A DNA stretch of 33,708 nt from Saprospiraceae bacterium (GTDB taxonomy: Bacteria; Bacteroidota; Bacteroidia; Chitinophagales; Saprospiraceae). The stretch is taken from assembly GCA_021738725.1 (NCBI GenBank), contig JAIPBE010000038.1, forward strand, positions 1 to 33,708. Direction: 5' to 3'. Both the position numbers and the translations under genes were made by a program. The notes beneath the pieces were generated by a model, which ran no database searches, was not told where the DNA came from, and saw only the letters and a list, made by a program, of their open reading frames with translations. Shown here in pieces: positions 1-9,138 of this stretch (within the stretch, counting starts at the first letter, position 1; each line of letters opens with the position of its first letter).

Positions 1-1880
1 ACAGGAGCCAACTTGTCTTCAACTGTCAGTAGACCCCAGCAGCTGTTGCCAGTCTCAGGATCTGTGACTTTTACTTTCCATGTTCCACCGATCTGCTGGC
101 GACCCACGAATGGGCTGGATGCCAATGGTGTGTTGTTGGCGTTAAAGATGGTGACGTCATAATCGTCATAACATCCATAAGGACCACCTTCCAATACATC
201 GTCAGCTCCGACTTCCGTGACACAATCCTCATCCAGAGAGATCTGCACGTTGTCATTACAAGCCAACTTCGTGGTTGGATTGGCATACTCCAGTACCTGG
301 ATCTCGAAAGAACAGGTACCGATATTGCCGGCTACGTCTTCGGCTGAATATTGTACAATCCAGGGGCTGTCATCCTTACAAAGCTCATCGCCGCTATCCG
401 GACCGAAGTCTTTCATGACCATAGCTTCTCCACCTAACTGATAGTCTACATGGATGTGAGCGCCACGAGGCTGGAATGCGATACCATTGAAGATACCTGC
501 ATTGATACCCGCACCGTCATAGATACGAATGTTACCATCGTTTGAAGTAGTAGCTGCACCATTGTACATGATCCGACGGTTCAAAGTTGTACCGTTGTCA
601 TGTACATAATAGATACCGGCAGTCTGACCGGCAGGAATGGTATAAGGTGTTGTCAAAGGAATGACAACATCTGAACCACCACCAGTGGTAAATGTACCGT
701 TGACAAAGAAGGAAGCGTCAGCACATGCTGTCCAACCTACATTGCTATTCATATTCGGCTGGAAGGTGCCATCGATCATGAAGACCTTGAAATTGTAGTT
801 ACCTGCTGGCGTAGCTGAAGCACGTACAGTCACTTGACTGATGATCATATCATCAGCGGACAGGTTTTCAAGATTCGTAGCAAAACCGTACCATCCTGCA
901 TTCACCTGAGGTATTTGAGAGTGGGTCATAACCGGACCAACAAACGGACAGTTGTCCGTAGCGGTCACCTCACCCCAGCTGACATATGCACAGCACAGTC
1001 CTGGATCCAGGTTGATGATGATATCGGATGGGCAATTCAGAGTTGGTGGCTCTGTATCGTTCACCTCCAGATTCTGGGTAGCTTCTCCAACCACTGAACC
1101 TGTACCAGTGTATACCTGCCAGGTGATCACATGTGATCCGGAAGGAATATTGCTGATCAAAATCGAAGCCGGCAATGGCTTCGGAATGTTCACAGGTGGA
1201 TTTGCATCCAGAATATAACGCAGATTGTTAGCTACATCGTTGATACAACCTGCTGGGTTGTATGATGCAGGCAATGTCACATCCAGATTTGCAACGCAAA
1301 CACCAGGGCTCAGCCCTACAGAGAGGGGTCCACCTGGAACAGGGTTACAAGGAATGAACTGCGTTACTGTAGCTGCCCAACCCAGAGGCTGAACAGATCC
1401 ATCTGAGGTAAACGCAAAGGTCAACGCACCAGAAGCGTTAGCGGCCGTCGCACGAATGGTGTTTGGCGCTATGTTGTTTGGTGCAGTGGTGCCCCAGAAT
1501 CCACCCGTTCCATACACGTTGTTACCCAAAGGAGCGCCGGCAGGGCCAACGATCTTGGGTGAGCCAGTCGTCGTTCCATCGAATACATACAATGCATCGA
1601 AGTTCGTCTCGGTGTTGAATGCTGAGAAAACGGCCTGAACCTTCGCACCCGCTGTCTGCGGAGCAAAAGTCACTCTACCGTTATTGTTAGAGCTGTAGTT
1701 ACCTCCTGAACCTCCACTGTCGTAGAAGCTGTAGAAAGTGTTAGGCCCATTGAACTGGCTGAAGGTTCCTGCATTACCGACTGCTGGCATGTTCACAATC
1801 TGCTGAGCAGACAACATACCAACTGTACAAAGCAGAACCATCACCAGCGCTAGGAGATGATTGAGTTTCTTGTTCATCAT
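1..1880 (-). CDS. Secreted CUB/HYR-domain surface protein, 3' end outside the window
   Basis: An open frame runs without a stop from the double ATG at 1880/1877 to the window edge (626 codons visible). It begins with a signal peptide (MMNKKLNHLLALVMVLLCTV, then a cleavage-like SAQQ). Residues about 31-150 resemble a CUB domain, with a Gly/Asn-rich start and the phrase FDALYVFDG. From about residue 276 a HYR (hyalin repeat) domain begins (DTEPPTLNCPSDI, TATDNC); its last strands (SAEDVAGNIGTCSFEIQV) appear only near residue 515. The intervening ~170 residues look like an inserted beta-rich domain. The last visible part (VQISLDEDCVTEVGADD) resembles repeats common in large Bacteroidota surface proteins. 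A C-terminal T9SS sorting domain is expected but lies outside. It starts 49 nt after the small secreted protein at 1930-2361 and is probably cotranscribed with it. Secretion and surface location are inferred; the ligand is unknown. Confidence 0.8.
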   Translation of the reverse strand, partial: MMNKKLNHLLALVMVLLCTVGMLSAQQIVNMPAVGNAGTFSQFNGPNTFYSFYDSGGSGGNYSSNNNGRVTFAPQTAGAKVQAVFSAFNTETNFDALYVFDGTTTGSPKIVGPAGAPLGNNVYGTGGFWGTTAPNNIAPNTIRATAANASGALTFAFTSDGSVQPLGWAATVTQFIPCNPVPGGPLSVGLSPGVCVANLDVTLPASYNPAGCINDVANNLRYILDANPPVNIPKPLPASILISNIPSGSHVITWQVYTGTGSVVGEATQNLEVNDTEPPTLNCPSDIIINLDPGLCCAYVSWGEVTATDNCPFVGPVMTHSQIPQVNAGWYGFATNLENLSADDMIISQVTVRASATPAGNYNFKVFMIDGTFQPNMNSNVGWTACADASFFVNGTFTTGGGSDVVIPLTTPYTIPAGQTAGIYYVHDNGTTLNRRIMYNGAATTSNDGNIRIYDGAGINAGIFNGIAFQPRGAHIHVDYQLGGEAMVMKDFGPDSGDELCKDDSPWIVQYSAEDVAGNIGTCSFEIQVLEYANPTTKLACNDNVQISLDEDCVTEVGADDVLEGGPYGCYDDYDVTIFNANNTPLASSPFVGRQQIGGTWKVKVTDPETGNSCWGLLTVEDKLAP

Positions 1881-1929
1881 GGGATCAATTTGAAGTTTTG
1901 GATATTTAAATTTTCGTGAAAGAAAAAGA

Positions 1930-2361
1930 TTAAACAGAAAGCAAGGCAACCGCCTCGTTATACCACTCAATAACTTTCTCTTTCTTCTTCGCTGAAATGT
2001 CCAACGTACTGTCTTCTTGCAGAAAGTTCGATTTGGCCATCAGCAAAGCCTGTGAGATGTGCATTCCACTGTTCAATCCATCCTGGATGAACATATAGAA
2101 CTGCAGCAAGTATTTGACTTCCTTGATCTGGGCATCTGGCGCCTGTTGCTGGATCAAAACATTCAGTTGCTGAGTCAACGCGGTGATCTCAGCCTGAATG
2201 CTCTGTCCTGCTTGCGCTGGAGAGACCCAGTTCTTGTTTGGCTGTGGAGGAGCGATCAATGATCCGTTCGTCTGGGCAGAAGCCTCGGAAGAGATCATCA
2301 TCAATCCACCCAACACCAGTGCCACCAATAGGACACGTGTTTTTGCAAAAAACTGCTTCAT
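1930..2361 (-). CDS. Small secreted protein, paralogue of the preceding gene
   Basis: 143 aa with a clear signal peptide (MKQFFAKTRVLLVALVLGG, then SSEASAQ at about residues 25-31). The mature part is helical and Gln-rich, with no domain I recognise. It is a paralogue of the protein at 2391-2831: both open with MKQ, have signal peptides ending in AQ, carry a W-V pair soon after the signal, and share the spacing of a central helix (VKYLLQFY here, VKAWIQFY there), then L-x-x-G and N-F/S near the end. The genes are 29 nt apart, and the large CUB/HYR gene follows 49 nt downstream, so all three probably form one transcript. No catalytic motif is visible; a periplasmic or surface accessory role for the large protein is only a guess from context. 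Confidence 0.8.
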   Translation of the reverse strand: MKQFFAKTRVLLVALVLGGLMMISSEASAQTNGSLIAPPQPNKNWVSPAQAGQSIQAEITALTQQLNVLIQQQAPDAQIKEVKYLLQFYMFIQDGLNSGMHISQALLMAKSNFLQEDSTLDISAKKKEKVIEWYNEAVALLSV

Positions 2362-2390
2362 GGGTAAATAATTGAGGTTAAAAAAAGTGT

Positions 2391-2831
2391 TTATATCGTT
2401 AGTTTCTTTCTGGCGTCTTCTCTCAATTGAATGAGTTGGGCTTCATTCAGGACCTTGACATCCAGATGGTCGCCCAAAAAGGTGCTTTCATTGTTGGCAT
2501 ATGAAATGGCAAAAGCCTGATAGACAGGCTGGCCTGCCTTCAGGTTTTGAAGTAGATCGGAGTAAAACTGGATCCAGGCTTTCACCAATTCCGTCTGAAC
2601 TCCCTGGACCCCGTTTTTCTGCAGATCAGCCAACTCCATTTGTAGGGTCTGCAACTGTGTATTCGCCACCACTTCTGCTGTTGGGCTATCTACCCATTGC
2701 TTCCCAACAGGTACATTGGATAGATTGTCTGATTGTGCTACCACAATGACCGGTGAAAAGCAAACAACGAAAAAGGCAATACCACATCCTACCAGGATGG
2801 ATGCCCGATAACGCAATAGCAACTGTTTCAT
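2391..2831 (-). CDS. Small secreted protein, first gene of the CUB/HYR unit
   Basis: 146 aa counted from the ATG at 2831. The frame stays open upstream to 3044, but only the ATG at 2831 puts the hydrophobic stretch (residues about 8-30, ending VIVVAQ) at the N terminus as a signal peptide, and it gives a length matching the 143-aa paralogue downstream. The mature protein is predicted helical (QLQTLQMELADLQKNGVQG, then VKAWIQFYSDLLQNLKAG). No known domain is recognised. It is the promoter-proximal gene of the three-gene minus-strand unit. A palindromic hairpin at 2914-2940 lies about 83 nt upstream and could be a control site. Confidence 0.75.
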   Translation of the reverse strand: MKQLLLRYRASILVGCGIAFFVVCFSPVIVVAQSDNLSNVPVGKQWVDSPTAEVVANTQLQTLQMELADLQKNGVQGVQTELVKAWIQFYSDLLQNLKAGQPVYQAFAISYANNESTFLGDHLDVKVLNEAQLIQLREDARKKLTI

Positions 2832-2913
2832 CAATTGAAATTTTAACGTTACACGTTGTTGAATCATCTCCGGACGCCTGTACAGGGTTGAGGCAGACAT
2901 AATATGATCAGTC

Positions 2914-2940
2914 AAAGCGTGATCACGATCGTGACGCTTT
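2914..2940. promoter_or_regulatory. Palindromic hairpin / candidate operator
   Basis: AAAGCG at 2914-2919 pairs with CGCTTT at 2935-2940, and between them lies a perfect 12-nt palindrome TCACGATCGTGA (2923-2934), with only TGA at 2920-2922 left unpaired. It sits 83 nt upstream of the start at 2831, where a regulator site or 5' leader structure would be expected. No T-tract follows on either strand, so a terminator is unlikely. The regulator is unknown. Confidence 0.4.
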
Positions 2941-3075
2941 GAGCAAAATGACAAGACTGACACAATGTTTTCCCTAAAAGGCAAAACACTATGTTGGATC
3001 TCTTCGCTTTGAAAGAGATCATGCATTCGATTCATTTGAATCATCCTCTATGCGTTACACATACTTCGCCCCTTC

Positions 3076-3103
3076 AACAGGGTTCATCCGGGATGAACCT
3101 GTT
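3076..3103. repeat. Long inverted repeat
   Basis: GGTTCATCC (3081-3089) and GGATGAACC (3091-3099) form a perfect 9-bp inverted repeat around a single G. Allowing one bulged G, the stem extends outward through AACAG (3076-3080) and CTGTT (3099-3103). There is no T-tract beside it. It may be a dispersed palindromic repeat or a protein-binding site. Confidence 0.45.
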
Positions 3104-3547
3104 CAGGACAGAAATACGCGGAGAAGTCGGCTGATCGGTTTTGGGTGGGATCTGGGATGATCAGTCTCTGGGATGAGGATGGTTTTGGGATGTTTCCTCG
3201 ACTTCTCTAAATAAAAATTAGTCTCCCACTTCAGGAAGACCAGTAAATATACAAGGAATCTTGCGTATTTAACCAAAATGGATGTGGTTCCATTCAATTC
3301 GAAAACGCAATTCCTTGAGCAAATTTATGGGTTTCACGGACGAAGTCCAATTTTTTCAGTGGAAACAACGCCTTATTAAGACATCAAACACGCATATATA
3401 AAATATCATCATTTTTTAACTCCTGACAATCATGCCCTGATGAAAATCAAGAGATATTCGATGTGGGGAATTTTTTTTCCCAACTACCCTTCTACCTTCC
3501 TAAGAGCATTCCCCACTGGTGATGCATCATTGAAAAATGGACCAGAA

Positions 3548-3579
3548 TTTGCCAACACTTGACAATGCATGTACTTTTG
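3548..3579 (+). promoter_or_regulatory. Bacteroidota-type promoter of the lipoprotein gene
   Basis: TTTG at 3548-3551 is followed after 20 nt by TACTTTTG at 3572-3579, matching the Bacteroidota consensus TTTG-N19-21-TAnnTTTG in both boxes and in spacing. Transcription would start at about 3585, leaving roughly 20 nt before the ATG at 3607. This argues against the upstream in-frame TTG at 3559 as the start codon. Confidence 0.75.
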
Positions 3580-3606
3580 CAGCCGAATCAATCTCAAACT
3601 GATAAC

Positions 3607-4206
3607 ATGAATACATTTCTTTTCCGGATACTTCTCCTGGGCAGCATCGCGCTTACCGTCTTTTCTTGCGGATCTGATGGTGGCAGCCTGTCTGTTGGAC
3701 GCGTTCAGGCGCAGGATAGTCTGCTCAATATCCAGGCGAGCCGTTTGATGACCTTGCAAAGCGCGATCGAAATTAATGGAAAGGCTCTGGAACGCCCCTT
3801 CCTGTCAAGTGAGCAAGAGGCAAACGGTGAGGTTCCTGTTGCACCAAAAAACCCGCTGGCAGATTTGTCGGAAGATCGCCTGATGGCATTCAAGGAAAAT
3901 TTCAACAAGGTTCGCAAAGGTCTTGACAGCGTTCAGGGTGAACATCAAACCATCATTGATGAAGTGGTAGCTCTTCAAAAGTTGCTTTATGACGCACAAG
4001 AGGAATTGAAAGCCGATGCTGTCACCGCAGAGACAAAAACTGCTTTTGGCTTGATCCCTGACCAAATCAAAGCCCTTCAGGGCAAGATCGACGCACTGGA
4101 AGTCAAATTCACGGATGCCCAAAGGGAGACGATCAACTTGCTGATGTCAGAAGAGACCTTGCAATCAGGTGCTTCATGGCTGATGGTCAACAGTCCCATG
4201 ATCTGA
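3607..4206 (+). CDS. Outer-surface or periplasmic lipoprotein with coiled coil
   Basis: 199 aa from the ATG at 3607. The N terminus (MNTFLFRILLLGSIALTVFS) ends in a lipobox followed by Cys21 and GSDGG, a typical lipoprotein signal. The mature part is polar and mostly helical. Residues about 80-185 have long heptad-like stretches (FNKVRKGLDSVQGEHQTIID; IKALQGKIDALEVKFTDAQ) that suggest a coiled coil. No enzyme motif or family is recognised. It has its own promoter at 3548-3579 and a strong terminator at 4234-4267, so it is probably monocistronic. Start choice rests on the lipoprotein signal and on the promoter position. Confidence 0.8.
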   Translation: MNTFLFRILLLGSIALTVFSCGSDGGSLSVGRVQAQDSLLNIQASRLMTLQSAIEINGKALERPFLSSEQEANGEVPVAPKNPLADLSEDRLMAFKENFNKVRKGLDSVQGEHQTIIDEVVALQKLLYDAQEELKADAVTAETKTAFGLIPDQIKALQGKIDALEVKFTDAQRETINLLMSEETLQSGASWLMVNSPMI

Positions 4207-4233
4207 TCATAGCCCGACTGTTTAATGGATCTA

Positions 4234-4267
4234 CAGAAGGCACCGAAATTCGGTGCCTTCTGTTTTT
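4234..4267 (+). terminator. Rho-independent terminator
   Basis: CAGAAGGCACCGAA (4234-4247) and TTCGGTGCCTTCTG (4249-4262) are perfect inverted arms around one A, followed by TTTTT. It lies 28 nt after the lipoprotein stop codon. Confidence 0.9.
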
Positions 4268-4498
4268 GACCTCCTCTGGTATGCTCTCCTGAAAGATGAG
4301 CAGCATACCCAAATCCGGACCCATTTGCCTGTATTCATCCATACAGGATGTCTGTTTCTGCCTCTGGATTCAGCGAAGGATTAAAAAAACCTCGCGTTCT
4401 GGAACCTTTTATCCCATGTCTTCCGTATGAAAGATGGTGCAGACTGCCTCGTTGGGAAGCAGCACCTGCTCATATTGTACCCATAAGAATAACCGAAT

Positions 4499-7400
4499 AT
4501 GTTGCCATCAAACCTTTCCAGAATTGTCTTGATCGTGGTTACCCTCATCCTGGGGGCCTCGTCCTGTTCAAAAGACAAGGAATCAGCCTCCACTGAGGTG
4601 CTCCATCAGGTAGAACCGACCTTAGAAGCCAAATCTCCTTTTATGGTTCTGCTTTCCGGCGAAAAAACGGGCATCACCTTCCAGAATCATATCATTGAAA
4701 CGTACGAGAACAACATCACTACCAATATCAATATGTACAATGGTGGCGGAATGGCGGTAGCGGATATCAATAATGACGATCTGCCTGATCTCTATTTTAT
4801 TGGCAGTAATGGACCCAATGGGATGTACCTCAACAAAGGGAATATGACCTTTGAAGACATCACTGCCACCTCTGGTCTGGCTTCTGAAGAAGGGTTTGAA
4901 ACAGCTGTTTCTGTGGTCGACATTAATGCGGACGGATTCCTTGACTTTTACATTTGCAGGGCCGGAGTGGAAAAAAATGATCTGCGTCGAAACAAGCTTT
5001 ATGTGAACAATGGCAATCTGACATTCTCAGAGAAAGCCGCTGAATATGGATTGGACGATAAAAGTGCTAGTACAGGCGCCAATTTCTTTGATTATGATCA
5101 GGATGGCGACCTGGATCTGTATGTCCTCAATTATCCTACGGAAAGTATCTGGACAAACAAGATCGAGGCTAAACTGGGAGATGACGGAAAATACAAACCG
5201 GTACTATTCCCCAGGGCCGAATTCGATACAGACCGATTTTACCGGAATGACGGAGGAAAATTCACAGATGTCTCCAAAGAAAGTGGGATCTGGAATCTTG
5301 CCTACGGCCTCAGCGTCTCTGTTTCGGACTTCAACCATGACGGTTGGCTGGACATCTATGTTGGTAATGACTTTATCCAACCTGATCTGCTGTACATCAA
5401 CAACAAGAATGGCACATTCACCGATCAGCTAGCTCAATACTTCCACCATACGACCCAGCATACTATGGGAACGGATCTCACCGATTTCGACAATGACGGT
5501 TGGGTAGATCTGTACGCTGTGGATATGCTGCCAGCCAAAAATGAGCGCCAGAAAGCCTTCTTTGCTACCAATACGCAGAGTAAATACACGGCATTGACTC
5601 AAAACGGATATTTCCCTCCCGTCATCCGCAATGTCCTCCAACGAAATAATGGGAATGGAACATTCAGTGATATCGGCTGCCTGGCTGGTGTATACAATAC
5701 AGACTGGTCCTGGAGTGGATTGATCTTCGACATGGACAATAATGGCCTCAAAGACCTGCATGTCACCAATGGATATCGGCGAGAAGTGACCAATCGGGAC
5801 TTCATCGATTTCACCCTCCCCCAAACGACAAAAGCAGCAGGATCCGGAAAGCGCCTACGGGATATCTATCCCAACTTCCAGGAATTCCTGGATATCATCC
5901 CGACGTACAAACTCCGCAATTTTTGCTATCAGAATGATGGGAACTGGCAGTTCAACGATGTAAGTGGACAATGGATGACCATCCCTGCCGCCTGGTCTTG
6001 TGGTGCTGTCTGGAGTGATCTGGACGCCGATGGAGACCTCGACCTGGTCACAAATAATCTCGAAGACCCTGCATTTGTCTATGAAAATCAATCAGCTGGT
6101 GGGGAGGATGCTCGTTACTTGCAAATCAAATTTGCCGGTCCTGCCAAAAATCCACTCGGGGTGGGGGCTTCGGCAACGATCTACTATGGAGACAATGAAC
6201 AACAATATGCGGAGAATCTTCCCATCCGCGGCATCTTTTCCAGTGTTGAACCCCTGGTCCATTTCGGAGTAGGCAACCATCAAAAAGTAGACAAGCTGAT
6301 CATTCGATGGCCCAACGGGCAGACCCAGGAATGGATCAACCTCCCAACCAATCAGCGCCTGATTGCCAGATATCAAGACGGAAAAGGATATGCCAAGAGT
6401 ATTGCACCCGTCGAGATGGGGAAACCGATGTTTAGTGTATCGACGGTAGCCGGCTATATGCACAAGGAGAACGCTTTCAATGACTTTGAAGAATATCCGC
6501 TGATCCCCTGGACCGAAAGCGATCAGGGACCCCTGATTGCCGTAGGAGATGTGAATGGTGATGGATTGGATGACTTCTTTATCGGAAACTCTTTTGATCA
6601 ACCGGGAGGTATTATGATCCAGAAGGCGACCGGCGGCTTTACACGTGCCACACCAGCATTCTGGGATCAGGAAAAAATTTATCAAGACCATGGCGCTACC
6701 TTTTTCGACGCTGACGGCGATGGCGATCTTGATCTTTATGTCATCAGTGGTGGATGGGAGGCAAAGCCGGAGATCTCAAAAATGGCCTGGGAAAACCGTC
6801 TGTACATCAATACTGATGGGAAGGGAACTTATATGCGCCCCAGAGGTGTCATTCCGGAATTACCATCCGTGGCTCAGCGCGTTGCCCCCTTTGATTATGA
6901 TGGCGACGGGGACATTGATCTGTTCGTTGGTGGTCGTCTGACCCCTGGCAACTGGCCCTTAACGCCCGGTAGTGTGATCCTGCGGAATGACCAGGATCAC
7001 TTTACAGATGTCACGGCACAGGTTGGTTCAGAATTCGCACATTGCGGCATGATCACCGATCTGCAATGGGCTAACATTGATGATGACGACACCCCTGAAT
7101 TGATCGCTGTAGGTGAGTGGATGCCTGTCACGATTTTCAAACTCCAGAACGGCAAACTGGTCAACATAACGGAAAAGCGAATGCCCGAGGATCGCAATGG
7201 CTATTGGTACAGATTTGCCCTGGCTGATCTGGACCAGGATGGTGATTTGGACATCGTTACCGGCAATCTGGGTTTGAACACCCGGTTGACAGCAACCGCA
7301 CAGGAACCATTGCGATGTTTTGCTGCGGACTTTGACAAGAATAATACACTGGACCCGATTATGGCTTATTATGAAGATGGAAAGCTCTACCCACTTGTCC

Positions 7401-7900
7401 AGAAAGAGGTTCTGCACAAGCATATGCCCGTGTTGAAAAAAAGACTCTTGTATGCCAAGGATTACGCTATTGCGACCATGGACAAGGTTTGGCCGCAGGC
7501 TGATCTGGATGCATCCCTCAACCTGTTCATTCACACCCTGGAAACATGCTGGTGGGAGAATAATAACGGGTCCTTTACTCAACATTCACTACCCATCCAG
7601 GCACAGGTGGCCCCTGTTCAGGGCATCGTAGTGGCAGATTTGAACGAAGATGGTTTTCAGGACATCTTGCTCGCCGGAAACCGTTACGGAATGGAAGTGG
7701 AAACAAATCCGTGTAATGCATCCAATGGAGCATTTCTAGCCGGTGATGGAAAGGGAGGGTTCAAATGGGTCAACAATACCAAGACCGGCATCTGGATATC
7801 CGGAGAAGCTCGTGATCTGGCCCTGTTGCGCGGACCAAAAGGCAAACAGATCCTGCTAGCCGGTAATAAAAATGGACCTGTTCAGGTGTTCCAGCGATGA
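4499..7900 (+). CDS. FG-GAP/VCBS repeat lipoprotein with ASPIC_UnbV domain
   Basis: 1133 aa. The N terminus (MLPSNLSRIVLIVVTLILGA) runs into a lipobox SSC, so it should be lipid-anchored. At least eleven DxDxDGxxD-like calcium loops are visible (DYDQDGDLDLYV, DFNHDGWLDIYV, DADGDGDLDLYV, DLDQDGDLDIVT, DLNEDGFQDILL and others), as in FG-GAP/VCBS beta-propeller blades. They fall into two groups, residues about 80-540 and 670-1130, suggesting two propellers. Between them, residues about 551-634 form an ASPIC_UnbV (CRTAC1-type) domain: NPLGVGASATIYYG, NLPIRGIFSSVEPLVHFGVG, IIRWPNGQTQEW. Proteins of this build are common in Bacteroidota and are thought to bind ligands or carbohydrate at the surface; the ligand here is unknown. 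It appears monocistronic, with a terminator at 7927-7958. I see no consensus promoter in the 230 nt upstream. Confidence 0.92.
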   Translation: MLPSNLSRIVLIVVTLILGASSCSKDKESASTEVLHQVEPTLEAKSPFMVLLSGEKTGITFQNHIIETYENNITTNINMYNGGGMAVADINNDDLPDLYFIGSNGPNGMYLNKGNMTFEDITATSGLASEEGFETAVSVVDINADGFLDFYICRAGVEKNDLRRNKLYVNNGNLTFSEKAAEYGLDDKSASTGANFFDYDQDGDLDLYVLNYPTESIWTNKIEAKLGDDGKYKPVLFPRAEFDTDRFYRNDGGKFTDVSKESGIWNLAYGLSVSVSDFNHDGWLDIYVGNDFIQPDLLYINNKNGTFTDQLAQYFHHTTQHTMGTDLTDFDNDGWVDLYAVDMLPAKNERQKAFFATNTQSKYTALTQNGYFPPVIRNVLQRNNGNGTFSDIGCLAGVYNTDWSWSGLIFDMDNNGLKDLHVTNGYRREVTNRDFIDFTLPQTTKAAGSGKRLRDIYPNFQEFLDIIPTYKLRNFCYQNDGNWQFNDVSGQWMTIPAAWSCGAVWSDLDADGDLDLVTNNLEDPAFVYENQSAGGEDARYLQIKFAGPAKNPLGVGASATIYYGDNEQQYAENLPIRGIFSSVEPLVHFGVGNHQKVDKLIIRWPNGQTQEWINLPTNQRLIARYQDGKGYAKSIAPVEMGKPMFSVSTVAGYMHKENAFNDFEEYPLIPWTESDQGPLIAVGDVNGDGLDDFFIGNSFDQPGGIMIQKATGGFTRATPAFWDQEKIYQDHGATFFDADGDGDLDLYVISGGWEAKPEISKMAWENRLYINTDGKGTYMRPRGVIPELPSVAQRVAPFDYDGDGDIDLFVGGRLTPGNWPLTPGSVILRNDQDHFTDVTAQVGSEFAHCGMITDLQWANIDDDDTPELIAVGEWMPVTIFKLQNGKLVNITEKRMPEDRNGYWYRFALADLDQDGDLDIVTGNLGLNTRLTATAQEPLRCFAADFDKNNTLDPIMAYYEDGKLYPLVQKEVLHKHMPVLKKRLLYAKDYAIATMDKVWPQADLDASLNLFIHTLETCWWENNNGSFTQHSLPIQAQVAPVQGIVVADLNEDGFQDILLAGNRYGMEVETNPCNASNGAFLAGDGKGGFKWVNNTKTGIWISGEARDLALLRGPKGKQILLAGNKNGPVQVFQR

Positions 7901-7926
7901 TCCGGGTCAGAACCAGATCTTGATCA

Positions 7927-7958
7927 AAAAGGGGCTACTCTGTCGAGTAGCCCCTTTT
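7927..7958. terminator. Bidirectional terminator between convergent genes
   Basis: AAAAGGGGCTACTC (7927-7940) and GAGTAGCCCCTTTT (7945-7958) form a perfect 14-bp stem with loop TGTC. Because the stem has an A-run on one side and a T-run on the other, it can end transcripts from both the lipoprotein gene (plus) and the tyrosine-degradation genes (minus). Confidence 0.92.
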
Positions 7959-7980
7959 CTGATTTTATGTGTGATCCTGG

Positions 7981-9117
<1,137 letters not shown>

Positions 9118-9138
9118 TTAGGTTTATCCTGGAATAAA

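Larger units (their letters stand above)
2832..3547. other. Intergenic region with palindromes, no supported gene
   Basis: About 700 nt between divergent transcription units. Besides the hairpins at 2914-2940 and 3076-3103 it holds a G-rich stretch in which TCTGGGATGA occurs twice (3151-3160 and 3167-3176), and an AT-rich section from about 3330 to 3420. The open frames here (for example 3103-3297 minus) start with no promoter or signal and look like chance frames. The promoter of the minus-strand unit must lie here, but I see no clear TAnnTTTG box on that strand. Confidence 0.6.

Noticed and set aside
3103-3297. 64-codon minus-strand frame in the intergenic region
   Set aside because: No signal peptide, domain or promoter; the composition matches the surrounding non-coding sequence.
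4348-4596. 82-codon plus-strand frame before the FG-GAP lipoprotein
   Set aside because: It overlaps the lipoprotein signal sequence in another frame and has no features.
6092-6691. 199-codon minus-strand frame
   Set aside because: Antisense to the ASPIC_UnbV part of the lipoprotein gene, without support.
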